Source: Modestobacter versicolor | Lineage (GTDB): Bacteria; Actinomycetota; Actinomycetes; Mycobacteriales; Geodermatophilaceae | DNA length: 64,000 nucleotides | Assembly: GCF_014195485.1 (NCBI RefSeq) | Contig: NZ_JACIBU010000001.1 | Coordinates: forward strand, 2,108,001-2,172,000 | Direction of reading: 5' to 3' | Shown here: positions 48,450 through 57,056 of the stretch, one piece after another | Layout of the letters: each line of letters opens with the position of its first letter | How positions within the stretch are numbered: the first letter of the stretch is position 1 | Notes under the pieces: model-generated | What the model was told of the DNA's origin: nothing | Databases searched by the model: none | Seen by the model: only the letters and a program-made list of their open reading frames with translations | Position numbers and translations under genes: made by a program

Positions 48450-49364
48450 GTGCCGGCCGTCGAGATGCACGCGGTGAGCAAGAGCTACCGGCGGCGGGGC
48501 AAGCCACCGCAGAAGGCGCTCGACGACCTGCACCTGCTCGTGGAGTCCGGTGGCGTGCACGGCTTCCTCGGCCCCAACGGATCGGGCAAGACGACGACGA
48601 TCCGGGTGCTGCTCGGCCTGGTGCGCGCCGACTCCGGCGACGTCCGGCTGCTCGACCGCCCCGTGCCGGCCGGCCTGCCGCAGGTGGTCGGGAGCGTCGG
48701 CGCCCTGGTGGAGACGCCGCTCTTCTTCCCGGGCTTCTCCGGCCGGCGCAACCTCCGGCTGCTCGCCGAGACCGCGGGGCTGCCCGGCACCCGGGTCGAG
48801 GAGGCGCTGGAGGTCGTCGACCTGCGGGAGCGGGCCGACGACCGGTTCAAGGGCTACTCGCTCGGCATGAAGCAGCGGCTGGGCATCGCCGCCGCGCTGC
48901 TGAAGCACCCCCGGCTGCTGGTGCTCGACGAGCCGAGCAACGGCCTGGACCCCGCCGGCATCAAGGACGTCCGCGAGCTGATCCGCCGGCTCGGCGCCGA
49001 CGGCTCGACCACCGTGCTGCTCAGCTCCCACCTGCTGGCCGAGATCGAGCAGGTCGCCGACCACGTCTCGATCATGGCGCGGGGGCGCTGCATCGCCTCC
49101 GGGCCGGTCCGCGAGGTGCTGGCCGGGCGCTCCTCCGGCGACGTCCGGGTGCGGGTGCCCGACCGCGCCGCGGCCGCCGCGGTGCTCACCGCGGCCGGCT
49201 TCCGGGTCAGCTCGACCGACGACGGCCTGCTGGTCGCCGCCGGTGGCGCCCCGGGCCGGGTGACCCGGGTGCTCGCCGAGCACGGCCACTACCTGGAGGA
49301 GCTGACGCCGGTGGCGGCGGACCTGGAGAGCGCGTTCCTGGCCCTGACGGCGGACCCGGCATGA
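48450..49364 (+). CDS. ABC transporter ATP-binding protein
   Basis: 304-residue ATPase of an exporter: Walker A GPNGSGKTTTIR, signature YSLGMKQRLGIAAALL, Walker B LLVLDEPSNGLDP, and the H-loop SSHLLAEIE. A C-terminal domain of about 80 residues follows. GTG 48450 has GGAGG at 5-nt spacing. ATGA overlap with the permease gene. Confidence 0.93.
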   Translation: MPAVEMHAVSKSYRRRGKPPQKALDDLHLLVESGGVHGFLGPNGSGKTTTIRVLLGLVRADSGDVRLLDRPVPAGLPQVVGSVGALVETPLFFPGFSGRRNLRLLAETAGLPGTRVEEALEVVDLRERADDRFKGYSLGMKQRLGIAAALLKHPRLLVLDEPSNGLDPAGIKDVRELIRRLGADGSTTVLLSSHLLAEIEQVADHVSIMARGRCIASGPVREVLAGRSSGDVRVRVPDRAAAAAVLTAAGFRVSSTDDGLLVAAGGAPGRVTRVLAEHGHYLEELTPVAADLESAFLALTADPA

Positions 49365-50386
49365 GCGCCGCGCTGGCCCCCACCGTCCCGGCGGGGCGGT
49401 TCACCGGCCTGCTCCGGGCCGAGGCGCACCGCTTCCTGGCCCGGCGGTTCCTCCGGGTGCTGCTGCTGCTCACCCTGCTCGGCTGGGCTGGCGCCCTGGT
49501 GATCGGGCTGCTGGCCTTCCAGTCCCCCACGCCGGAGGCGCTGGCCGCCGCGCAGGCCCAGCAGCAGGAGTCGATCGAGAGCAGCAACGCCTACCGGCAG
49601 CAGTGCGTGGCCGACCCCGGCCGGCCCAGCGACGTCCCCGTCGACGAGTACTGCGGCGAGCCGGCCGACGAGCAGAACACCCCGGTGTCGATCTTCCTGC
49701 AGCCGGCGCCGTACTCGTTCGTCTCCGACACCGACGACGGCGTGGTCTCGGTCGCGGCGGTCGGGGCGGCGCTGGCCTTCCTGGTGGGCGCCACGTTCGT
49801 GGGCGCGGAGTGGTCGACCCGGTCGATGGTCGCCCTGCTGTTCTGGGAGACCCGCCGCCCCCGCGTCATGGCCGCCAAGCTGGTGGTCACCGCGGTCGCC
49901 TCGGCGCTCGTGGGGCTGCTCCTGCAGGTGCTGTGGCTGGGCATGGCCGGGCTCCTGCAGGCGGTCGCCGGCGACGGCCTCGCCCCGCCCGGGGGCTTCT
50001 GGTCCGAGCTCGTGGCCGGCCAGGGCCGCGGGGTGCTGCTGACCGTGTTCGCCGGGCTGCTCGGGTTCGGGCTGACCAACCTGCTGCGCAACACCGGCGC
50101 CGCGACCGGCGTCGCCTTCGTCTACGTGGTGATCGTCGAGACCGCCGTGCGGGGGCTCCGGCCTGCCTGGCAGCCCTGGCTGCTCACCAACAACGCGGCC
50201 GCCCTGGTGCTCCCCGACGGGCTGGAGCTGAGCTGGACCGACGAGCGGGTGCCGCCGGGGGGCTCGCCCACCGGCGTGGTCGAGTACCTGCTGGGCCACG
50301 GGCAGGCGGCGGTGTACCTGACCGTGGTCACCGCCGCGGTCGTCGGGCTCGGGGTGCTGCTGTTCAGCCGGCGCGACCTGCACTGA
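49361..50386 (+). CDS. ABC transporter permease
   Basis: 341-residue ABC-2-type permease with six predicted helices, including VLLLLTLLGWAGALVIGLLA and AVYLTVVTAAVVGLGVLLFS. A periplasmic-type loop between helix 1 and 2 has two cysteines (QQCVADPG and EYCGEPA) that could pair. With the ATPase it forms an exporter of unknown cargo. A strong hairpin follows. Confidence 0.88.
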   Translation: MSAALAPTVPAGRFTGLLRAEAHRFLARRFLRVLLLLTLLGWAGALVIGLLAFQSPTPEALAAAQAQQQESIESSNAYRQQCVADPGRPSDVPVDEYCGEPADEQNTPVSIFLQPAPYSFVSDTDDGVVSVAAVGAALAFLVGATFVGAEWSTRSMVALLFWETRRPRVMAAKLVVTAVASALVGLLLQVLWLGMAGLLQAVAGDGLAPPGGFWSELVAGQGRGVLLTVFAGLLGFGLTNLLRNTGAATGVAFVYVVIVETAVRGLRPAWQPWLLTNNAAALVLPDGLELSWTDERVPPGGSPTGVVEYLLGHGQAAVYLTVVTAAVVGLGVLLFSRRDLH

Positions 50387-50399
50387 CCGCCGCCGCCTC

Positions 50400-50448
50400 T
50401 GTGCGCTGATCGCGGTGACCCCGGCCGGGACACCGCGATCGGCGCACA
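50400..50448 (+). terminator. Long hairpin after the ABC exporter operon
   Basis: TGTGCGC-T-GATCGCGGTG pairs with CACCGCGATC-G-GCGCACA (one mismatch) around a 13-nt loop, 14 nt after the permease stop codon. Confidence 0.75.
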
Positions 50449-50474
50449 CCGGCGGACGCGCGGCGCCCGGTGGT

Positions 50475-50488
50475 TACCGTGGGCGGCG
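50475..50488 (+). promoter_or_regulatory. Leaderless-type -10 box of the CrtI-like gene
   Basis: TACCGT (50475-50480) is 7 nt before GTG 50488; no Shine-Dalgarno. Confidence 0.5.
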
Positions 50489-51981
50489 TGGCCCGGGTCG
50501 TCGTCGTCGGCGCCGGCCTCGGTGGGCTGGCGGCCGCTGCCCGGCTGGCCGCCGCCGGGCACGCGGTCACCGTGCTCGAGCAGGCCCCGCAGGTCGGCGG
50601 CAAGCTCGGCTGGTACGCCCGCGACGGCCACGGCTTCGACACCGGCCCGAGCCTGGTGACCCTGCCGCAGGTCTTCGAGGACCTCTTCGCCGCGACCGGC
50701 GACCCGCTGCACGCGGTGCTGGACCTGCAGCGGCTGGACCCGGCGGTCGCCTACCGGTTCGCCGACGGGACGACGACGGCGCTGCCGGGCCGGCTCGACG
50801 CCATCCCGGCCACGCTGGACGACGACCTGGGCGCCGGCACCGGTGCGCAGTGGTCGGCGCTGCTCGGCCGGGCCGAGGCGATGTGGCGGGCCACCGAGCA
50901 GCCGTTCCTCCGCTCGCCGCTGGCCGGGGTGGCCACCCTCGCCCGGCTGGCCCGGCAGACCGCCGACCTGCGCACGATCGCCCCGGGCCGGACGCTGCGC
51001 GGGCTGGGCAGCCAGTACCTGACCGACCCGCGGCTGCGGGTGCTGCTGGACCGCTACGCCACCTACTCCGGCTCCGACCCGCGCCGCGCGCCCGCCGCCC
51101 TGCTGACCGTGCCGTGGGTCGAGCAGGCGTTCGGCTCCTGGTACGTGCGCGGCGGGCTGCGCCGGCTGCCCGAGGCGGTGGCCGACCGGGCAGCCGAGCG
51201 CGGCGCGGTGCTCCGGTGCGGCACCGCGGTGACCGAGGTGCTGGTGGAGGGCGGCCGGGCGACCGGCGTGCGGCTGGCCGACGGCGAGACCGTGCGCGCC
51301 GACGTCGTGGTCTGCAACGCCGACGCCGCGGCGCTCTACGGCCGGCTGCTCCCCCGGCACGCGCCGGTGCGCCGGGTGCGTGCCGCCCTGCGCCGGGTCA
51401 CGCCGTCGTCGTCCGGGCTGGTGCTGCTGCTGGCGCTGACCGGCCGCACGCCGGGCCTGGCCCACCACACGGTGCTCTTCCCCGCCGACTACGACGCCGA
51501 GTTCGACGCGCTGTTCGGGCGGCGGGGGCCGAAGCGGCCGGTGGCCGACCCCACCGTCTACGTCAGCGCCCCCGACGACCCGGCGACCCGGCCGGACGCG
51601 GGCAGCGAGTCCTGGTTCGTGCTGGTCAACGCGCCCCGGCACGAGCCGGACGGCGGGGTCGACTGGACCGCCCCCGGGCTGGCCGACGCCACCGCCGACC
51701 GGGTGCTCGCGACGCTGGCCGAGCGCGGGCTGGACGTGCGCGACCGGGTGCGCTGGCGGGTGGTGCGCACCCCCGCCGACCTGGAGCGGGAGACCGCGAG
51801 CCCGGGCGGCTCCATCTACGGCACCTCGAGCAACGGCGCCCGCGCGGCCTTCCTCCGCCCGGCGAACGCCTCGCCGCTCCCGGGGCTGTTCCTGGTCGGC
51901 GGCTCGGCGCACCCCGGCGGCGGGCTGCCCCTGGTCACCCTCTCGGCCGAGATCGTCGCCGGGCTCGTCGGCCCCGCCTGA
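50488..51981 (+). CDS. Phytoene desaturase-like FAD oxidoreductase
   Basis: 497-residue CrtI/CrtO-type oxidoreductase: N-terminal FAD motif VVVVGAGLGGLAAAARLAAA, KLGWYARDGHGFDTGPSL (CrtI signature), and a C-terminal FLVGGSAHPGGGLPLVTLSA dinucleotide-binding closing motif. Carotenoid desaturation or saturation is likely, but no other carotenoid genes are in the window. GTG 50488 is 7 nt after TACCGT. Confidence 0.88.
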   Translation: MARVVVVGAGLGGLAAAARLAAAGHAVTVLEQAPQVGGKLGWYARDGHGFDTGPSLVTLPQVFEDLFAATGDPLHAVLDLQRLDPAVAYRFADGTTTALPGRLDAIPATLDDDLGAGTGAQWSALLGRAEAMWRATEQPFLRSPLAGVATLARLARQTADLRTIAPGRTLRGLGSQYLTDPRLRVLLDRYATYSGSDPRRAPAALLTVPWVEQAFGSWYVRGGLRRLPEAVADRAAERGAVLRCGTAVTEVLVEGGRATGVRLADGETVRADVVVCNADAAALYGRLLPRHAPVRRVRAALRRVTPSSSGLVLLLALTGRTPGLAHHTVLFPADYDAEFDALFGRRGPKRPVADPTVYVSAPDDPATRPDAGSESWFVLVNAPRHEPDGGVDWTAPGLADATADRVLATLAERGLDVRDRVRWRVVRTPADLERETASPGGSIYGTSSNGARAAFLRPANASPLPGLFLVGGSAHPGGGLPLVTLSAEIVAGLVGPA

Positions 51982-52015
51982 CGCCGACCGCCGGCGCTCG
52001 TTAGGGTCGCCGTTA

Positions 52016-52035
52016 CCTACCGACCACTAGGTAGG
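52016..52035 (+). promoter_or_regulatory. Inverted repeat upstream of GH3/TetR operon
   Basis: CCTACC (52016-52021) and GGTAGG (52030-52035) with 8 bp between, flanked by TTA and CAG, 20 bp before GTG 52056. It is the likely operator for the TetR regulator encoded as the second gene. Confidence 0.6.
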
Positions 52036-52055
52036 CAGCGCACCGAGGGGGAACC

Positions 52056-54182
52056 GTGAGCAGCACGCCGTTCGACGACGCCGTCACCGCCGTCCGGGGT
52101 GGTGCCGACGTGCACCAGGAGGCCCGGCGGCTCTACGACCAGCTCACCCCCGAGGAACGGCTGGGCCTGCTGGACGGCGACACCCCGTTCTGGGAGGGCT
52201 TCCTGGCGATGCTCACCGGCGGCTACAACACCGAGCCGATCCCGCACGGCGCCGTCGAGCGGCTGGGCATCCCGGGGACCCGGTTCGTCGACGGCCCGCG
52301 CGGCTGCGTCTCCGGGAACGGCACGGCCTTCCCGGTGTCGATGGCCCGCGGCGCCACCTGGGACCCCGAGCTCGAGGAGCGGGTCGGCGAGGTCATCGGC
52401 CGCGAGGTGCGCGCGCAGGGCGGCAACTTCTTCGGCGGCGTCTGCATCAACCTGCTGCGCCACCCGGCCTGGGGCCGCGCGCAGGAGACCTACGGCGACG
52501 ACCCGCACCACCTCGGCGAGATGGGCGCCGCCCTGGTGCGCGGCACCCAGCGGTACGTGATGGCCTGCGCCAAGCACTACGCGCTCAACTCGATGGAGAA
52601 CGCCCGCTTCCGGGTCGACGTGGCCATCGACGAGGGCGCCCTGCACGACGTCTACCTGCCGCACTTCAAGCGCACCGTCGACGAGGGCGTGGCCGCTGTC
52701 ATGTCGGCCTACAACTCGGTCAACGGCGAGTGGGCCGGGCAGAACCGGTACCTGCTCACCGAGGTGCTGCGCGACCAGTGGGGCTGGGACGGCATCACGG
52801 TCAGCGACTTCATCTGGGGCCTGCGCGACGGCGGTGCCGCCCTGGAGGCCGGACTGGACCTCGAGGAGCCCTTCCGCCAGCAGCGCGCCCGGTTCCTGGC
52901 CGGTCAGCTGGAGGACGGCACCGCCTCCTGGGCGTCGGTCGAGCGCTCCGGCCTGCGCATGATCGCCGTGCAGCTGCGCTCCTACGCCGCCCGCGCGCAG
53001 GGCCCGTTCGGGCCCGAGCTGATGGCCGACGACGAGGCGCGCGCCCTGGCGCGCACGGTGGCCGCCCGGGCGATGGTGCTGCTGTCCAACGACCCGGTCG
53101 ACGGCGCGCCGGTGCTGCCGCTGGACCCCGCTGCGGTCACCTCGATCGCCGTCATCGGCCGGCTGGCGACGGCGGGCAACATGGGCGACCACGGCTCCTC
53201 CGACGTCCGGGCGCCGAGCAGCAGCACCCCGCTCGACGGGATCACCGCCGCGTTCCCCGGTGCCCGCGTCGTGCTGGTCACCGACGACGACCCCGCGGCG
53301 GCGGCCGAGGCGGCCGGGCAGGCCGACGTGGCGGTCGTGGTGGCCGGCTTCACCGCCGAGGACGAGGGCGAGTACGTCGGCGCGGACACCATGGAGGACC
53401 CGGCGCTGCTGGCCCTCTACCCGCCCCGGCCGGACGGCGTCCGCGCCACCGGCACCGACGTGGTGATGACCGCCGGCGAGGGCTTCGGCGGCGACCGCGC
53501 GTCGCTGCGGCTGCGGCCGGTCGACGAGGAGGTCATCCGGGCGACCGCGGCGGCCAACCCGCGCACCGTCGTCGCGGTGGTCGCCTCGGGCCCGGTCCTC
53601 ACCGAGGCGTGGCGGCACGAGGTGCCCGCCGTCCTGCTGATGTGGTACGCCGGGATGGAGGGCGGCGCCGCGCTCGCCGACGTGCTCACCGGTGCCGCGG
53701 AGCCCGCCGGCCGGCTGCCGTTCTCCGTGCCGACCAGCGAGGAGCACCTGCCCGCCTTCGACCGCGACGCCACCGCGATCACCTACGACCGCTGGCACGG
53801 TCAGCGGCTGCTCGACCGGCTCGGCGTCGAGGCGGCGTACCCGCACGGCTTCGGGCTGTCCTACACGTCGTTCACCACCGGCGACGCGGCCTGGACCGGC
53901 GCGGGCGTGACCGCGACGGTGACCAACACCGGCGACCGGGACGGCCGGCACGTGGTGCAGGTCTACGGCCGGGCCGGCCAGGAGCAGGTGCTGGTCGGGT
54001 TCGCCCCGGTGGCCGTGCCCGCCGGCGCCGCGGTCGAGGTGACCGTGCCGGTCAGCCTGCTCGCACTCGCCCGCTGGGACGCTGACCGGCGGGAGCGGGT
54101 GCTGCCCGACGTCGCCGCCGTGGAGCTGGAGGTCGGCGCGCACGCCCACGACCCGCAGGCCGCCGTCCTGCGGCTCGGGTGA
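52056..54182 (+). CDS. Glycoside hydrolase family 3 protein (beta-glucosidase-like)
   Basis: 708-residue GH3 enzyme without signal peptide, so intracellular. The N-terminal barrel has RFVDGPRGCVSGNGTAFPVS, KHYALNSMENARFRVDVAID and the nucleophile Asp in GITVSDFIWGLRDGG; the second domain has DHGSSDVRAPSSSTPLDGI. A C-terminal fibronectin-like domain ends the chain. GTG 52056 has GAGGGGGAA ahead of it. Coupled to a TetR gene by GTGA, so probably regulated by it. Confidence 0.9.
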   Translation: MSSTPFDDAVTAVRGGADVHQEARRLYDQLTPEERLGLLDGDTPFWEGFLAMLTGGYNTEPIPHGAVERLGIPGTRFVDGPRGCVSGNGTAFPVSMARGATWDPELEERVGEVIGREVRAQGGNFFGGVCINLLRHPAWGRAQETYGDDPHHLGEMGAALVRGTQRYVMACAKHYALNSMENARFRVDVAIDEGALHDVYLPHFKRTVDEGVAAVMSAYNSVNGEWAGQNRYLLTEVLRDQWGWDGITVSDFIWGLRDGGAALEAGLDLEEPFRQQRARFLAGQLEDGTASWASVERSGLRMIAVQLRSYAARAQGPFGPELMADDEARALARTVAARAMVLLSNDPVDGAPVLPLDPAAVTSIAVIGRLATAGNMGDHGSSDVRAPSSSTPLDGITAAFPGARVVLVTDDDPAAAAEAAGQADVAVVVAGFTAEDEGEYVGADTMEDPALLALYPPRPDGVRATGTDVVMTAGEGFGGDRASLRLRPVDEEVIRATAAANPRTVVAVVASGPVLTEAWRHEVPAVLLMWYAGMEGGAALADVLTGAAEPAGRLPFSVPTSEEHLPAFDRDATAITYDRWHGQRLLDRLGVEAAYPHGFGLSYTSFTTGDAAWTGAGVTATVTNTGDRDGRHVVQVYGRAGQEQVLVGFAPVAVPAGAAVEVTVPVSLLALARWDADRRERVLPDVAAVELEVGAHAHDPQAAVLRLG

Positions 54183-54805
54183 CCGCGCTCCCCGGGGCGC
54201 GCACCCCCCGCCCCCGCGGACCGGGCAGCCGCCGCACCCCTGAGGAGCGGCGCCGGCAGATCCTCGACGAGGCCACCCGCATCGTCGGCCAGCGCGGCTT
54301 CTACGGGTTCAGCGTGCAGGCCGTGGCCGACGCCTGCGGGCTCACCGTCGCCGGGCTGCTGCACCACGTCGGCTCCAAGGACGGGCTGCTGGTCGCCCTG
54401 CTCCAGGACCGCGACCGGCGCGACGCCGCGGCGGTCGCCGGGGAGCTGGGCGCCGGGCTGGACGACCTCGACGGCTCCTCGGTCGAGGCGATGGTGGCGG
54501 TGCTGCACGCGGTGGTCGCCCGCAACACCACCCAGCCGGAGATCGTCCGGCTGTACTCGATGCTGCGCACCGAGTCGCTCTACGCCGGCCACCCGGCGCA
54601 CGAGTACTTCCGCGAGCGCGACGCCCGGGTGCTGCAGACCTTCACCCGGCTCTGCACCGGCCACGTCGAGCACCCGGCGTCGACCGCGCGCCAGCTGCTC
54701 GCCGTCATGGGCGGTCTGGAGGAGCAGTGGCTGCGCGCGCCGGACGACGTCGACCTCGTGGCCGAGTGGGACCGGGCGGTGCAGCGGCTCCTCCCCCGAC
54801 CGTGA
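54179..54805 (+). CDS. TetR-family regulator downstream of the GH3 gene
   Basis: 208 residues; HTH in QRGFYGFSVQAVADACGLTV, followed by GLLHHVGSKDGLLVALL, then a helical ligand domain. GTG 54179 overlaps the GH3 stop (GTGA). It presumably represses the operon through the inverted repeat at 52016-52035. The 3' 101 bp overlap the convergent CPBP protease gene. Confidence 0.9.
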   Translation: MTALPGARTPRPRGPGSRRTPEERRRQILDEATRIVGQRGFYGFSVQAVADACGLTVAGLLHHVGSKDGLLVALLQDRDRRDAAAVAGELGAGLDDLDGSSVEAMVAVLHAVVARNTTQPEIVRLYSMLRTESLYAGHPAHEYFRERDARVLQTFTRLCTGHVEHPASTARQLLAVMGGLEEQWLRAPDDVDLVAEWDRAVQRLLPRP

Positions 54806-55547
54806 GCCCCGGGCCACCCCGGCGGTCGAGCAGCCGGAGGAGCCACCAGCCGTAGGCCACCAGCAGCACGACGACCAGCACCTGGACGACGTCGGGCAGC
54901 GCGCCCGGGCTGTTGATGCTGGAGAAGTTCACCAGCGCGTGCAGCCCGGCCAGCGGCCAGATCGTGCCGACGTGCCAGCGCACCGCGGCCAGGCAGAAGC
55001 CGAACGCCGCGGTGTTCACCACCTGGAACGCGACGTCGTCGAGCGGGCGGCCGAACCACAGACCGCTGAGCAGGTGGCCGAGACCGAAGAGCACGCCGAC
55101 GCCGACCGCGGCCCGGCCGGGTCCGACCGGGCTGAGCAGCCGCTGGACCAGGCCGCGGCTGAGCGACTCCTCGGCGACCCCGACGGCCAGCATGGTCACC
55201 GCCGCGCCGGCCAGCGCCGTCCGCGAGCCGGTGAGCCCGTCGACCAGGTGCAGCAGCCCCTCGGCCAGCAGCGGGAGCAGCAGCCACCAGGAGCGGTCGG
55301 GCCACCGCCAGGCGAGGGCCGCCTCGCGCCACCACCCCAGCCCGCCGATGACCGCCAGCGTCAGCGCCGCCAGCACGACGTTCACCACCGCGGCGCCCAG
55401 GTCGGGGAACCAGCCGGGGGCCAGCGGGGGCAGCAGGTCCTCGACGGCGAACAGCACCAGGTGCCAGAGCAGCGTGACGGCCACGGCGAGGGTCAGCGGG
55501 CGGCGTCCGGCCATCTCCAGCAGGCGGCTGCGCACGGCCGGGAGCAT
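54705..55547 (-). CDS. CPBP family intramembrane metalloprotease
   Basis: 280-residue membrane protein, about eight helices. The CPBP motifs are VAEESLSRGLVQRLL (EExxxR), LFGLGHLL and GLHALVNF with the two metal His. Members cleave prenylated or membrane peptides. The C-terminus is a long, Arg/Pro-rich tail (about residues 240-280) that is encoded opposite the TetR gene, with 101 bp of overlap. Confidence 0.85.
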   Translation of the reverse strand: MLPAVRSRLLEMAGRRPLTLAVAVTLLWHLVLFAVEDLLPPLAPGWFPDLGAAVVNVVLAALTLAVIGGLGWWREAALAWRWPDRSWWLLLPLLAEGLLHLVDGLTGSRTALAGAAVTMLAVGVAEESLSRGLVQRLLSPVGPGRAAVGVGVLFGLGHLLSGLWFGRPLDDVAFQVVNTAAFGFCLAAVRWHVGTIWPLAGLHALVNFSSINSPGALPDVVQVLVVVLLVAYGWWLLRLLDRRGGPGLTVGGGAAAPPGPTRPRGRRRPARAATAPPDRP

Positions 55548-55603
55548 CTCGCGACGCGGACGCCGACGTCCAGACCGTCGGTGGGGCGCTGCACCATCAC
55601 CGC

Positions 55604-56104
55604 ATGCCGGTCTTCCCCGAGTCCACGCCCGACGAGGCCACCCAGCTGCTCCGCTTCCTCGACGTCCAGCGGCAGGGCCTGCGGGCCGCCGTGTCCGGGC
55701 TCACCGAGGAGCAGGCACGGAGTACGCCGACGGCCAGCAGCATGTCGCTGGCCGCGCTGCTCAAGCACGTGACCGCGGTGGAGCGCCGCTGGGTCGTCGC
55801 TGCGATCGCCGACCGGCCGGAGGGCCTCTGGCCGGTCGAGGACTGGGACGCGGAGTGGCAGCTGCAGCCCGGTGACACCGTCGAGGAGCTGCTGGCCGGC
55901 TTCGCGGCGGCGGCCGAGGAGACCGCGGAGGTGGTCGCGGGCGTCCCCGACCTCGGCGCCCCGTGCCGGCAGCCGGACAGCGCGGAGTTCTCCGTCCGCT
56001 GGGTGCTGCTGCACCTGGTCGAGGAGCACGCCCGGCATGCCGGCCACGCCGACGTGATCCGCGAGCAGATCGACGGCCGGACAGCCGACCAGCTCGGCGG
56101 TTGA
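55604..56104 (+). CDS. DinB-family protein (DUF664)
   Basis: 166-residue four-helix bundle: SMSLAALLKHVTAVERRWVV with the first metal His, WVLLHLVEEHARHAGHADVI with the second and third. DinB/MST-like proteins are thiol-S-transferases (for example mycothiol or bacillithiol-linked) or metal enzymes. The stop codon (TGA) is part of TGAAGGACC, the start of a partial palindrome copy followed by a full one. Confidence 0.88.
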   Translation: MPVFPESTPDEATQLLRFLDVQRQGLRAAVSGLTEEQARSTPTASSMSLAALLKHVTAVERRWVVAAIADRPEGLWPVEDWDAEWQLQPGDTVEELLAGFAAAAEETAEVVAGVPDLGAPCRQPDSAEFSVRWVLLHLVEEHARHAGHADVIREQIDGRTADQLGG

Positions 56105-56180
56105 AGGACCCGCCGAGCCGCAGAAGGACCCCCCTGCCCCCCACCACTCGCGAGCTCGGGGCGGGACCCGGGAGGGGGCC
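56103..56180 (+). repeat. Dispersed nested palindrome, copy 4, plus partial copy
   Basis: A truncated copy GAAGGACCCGCCGAGCCGCA (56103-56122) abuts a full copy at 56123-56180 (GAAGGACCCCCC...GGAGGGGGCC). The DinB stop codon is the T-GA of TGAAGGACC. Inner part CCCACCACTCGCGAGCTCGGGG. Confidence 0.78.
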
Positions 56181-56185
56181 ACGAG

Positions 56186-56221
56186 AGACCGGTCCGGCGA
56201 CCCTGGTCGCCGGACCGGTCT
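56186..56221 (-). terminator. Perfect 17-bp stem hairpin after the ABC operon
   Basis: AGACCGGTCCGGCGACC and its exact complement with a 2-nt centre, 13 bp past the permease stop on the minus strand and 81 bp past DinB on the plus strand. Confidence 0.8.
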
Positions 56222-56234
56222 GCGGTGACGTCGT

Positions 56235-57056
56235 TCAGGCGTCGCGGCGGCGGAAGGTGACGTAGGCGGCACCCAGCACGACGACCGTCTCGGCGGTGAA
56301 GACCGCGAAGCCGGTCCACGGGGTGAACCCGCTGCCCTCGAACGGGACGATCTGCGCCACCGTCCCGCCGGCGTTGCCCGGCATCAGCTTGGCCACCCAC
56401 TCGCCCCAGGTGCCGGGCAGCGCGTAGGCCAGGTTGCCGAGGACCAGGACCAGGGCCATCCCGATGGTGATCGCCGCGGCGGTGTGCCGGATGAGCAGCC
56501 CCAGCCCGAGGGCGAAGAGCCCGAGGCCGGCCAGGTACAGCCCGTTGCCGAGCAGCGCCCGCAGGACGCCGTCGTCCGACAGCGCCACCCCGACGCCCTC
56601 GTTCTCGAGGAACAGGTTGCCGCCCAGGTAGCCGGCGACCGCGGTGACGACGCCGGCCACGAACAGCACCCCGCCGAGCACGACCGCCTTGTCCAGCAGC
56701 ACGCTGCCGCGGCGGGGCACGGCCGCCAGCGTCGCCCGGATCATCCCGGTGCCGTACTCGCTGGTGACCACCAGCGTGCCGAGCGCGAGCGCGGTCAGCT
56801 GGGAGAACAGCAGCCCCCAGGTCAGGAAGGAGGCGGGTGACTCGCCGGTCTCGCCCGTGGCGATGTCGCCGACGGCGGCCCAGCAGATCAGCGTGGTCAG
56901 GCCGGCGCCGAGCAGGAACAGCAGCCCGAGCGACCAGCGGGTGGAGCGGACGGTCCAGAACTTGATCCACTCGGCGTGCAGCGTGGCGCCGAAGCGGGGG
57001 TGCTCGCGGACGCGGGGCACGTTCCGGTTCGGGTCGAGGACGACGGTGTCGATCAT
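56235..57056 (-). CDS. ABC-2 type transporter permease
   Basis: 273-residue membrane protein, six helices, including SLGLLFLLGAGLTTLICWAA, GGVLFVAGVVTAVAGYL and GFAVFTAETVVVLGAAYVTF, a C-terminal RRRDA, and STRWSLG at helix 1. ATG 57056 overlaps the ATPase stop (ATGA). Likely exporter subunit; cargo unknown. Confidence 0.88.
   Translation of the reverse strand: MIDTVVLDPNRNVPRVREHPRFGATLHAEWIKFWTVRSTRWSLGLLFLLGAGLTTLICWAAVGDIATGETGESPASFLTWGLLFSQLTALALGTLVVTSEYGTGMIRATLAAVPRRGSVLLDKAVVLGGVLFVAGVVTAVAGYLGGNLFLENEGVGVALSDDGVLRALLGNGLYLAGLGLFALGLGLLIRHTAAAITIGMALVLVLGNLAYALPGTWGEWVAKLMPGNAGGTVAQIVPFEGSGFTPWTGFAVFTAETVVVLGAAYVTFRRRDA

Noticed and set aside
46220-50386. 1388-codon open frame on the plus strand
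   Set aside because: Only its last 341 codons (from ATG 49361) are the ABC permease; the rest is Arg/Pro-rich shadow sequence across three real genes.
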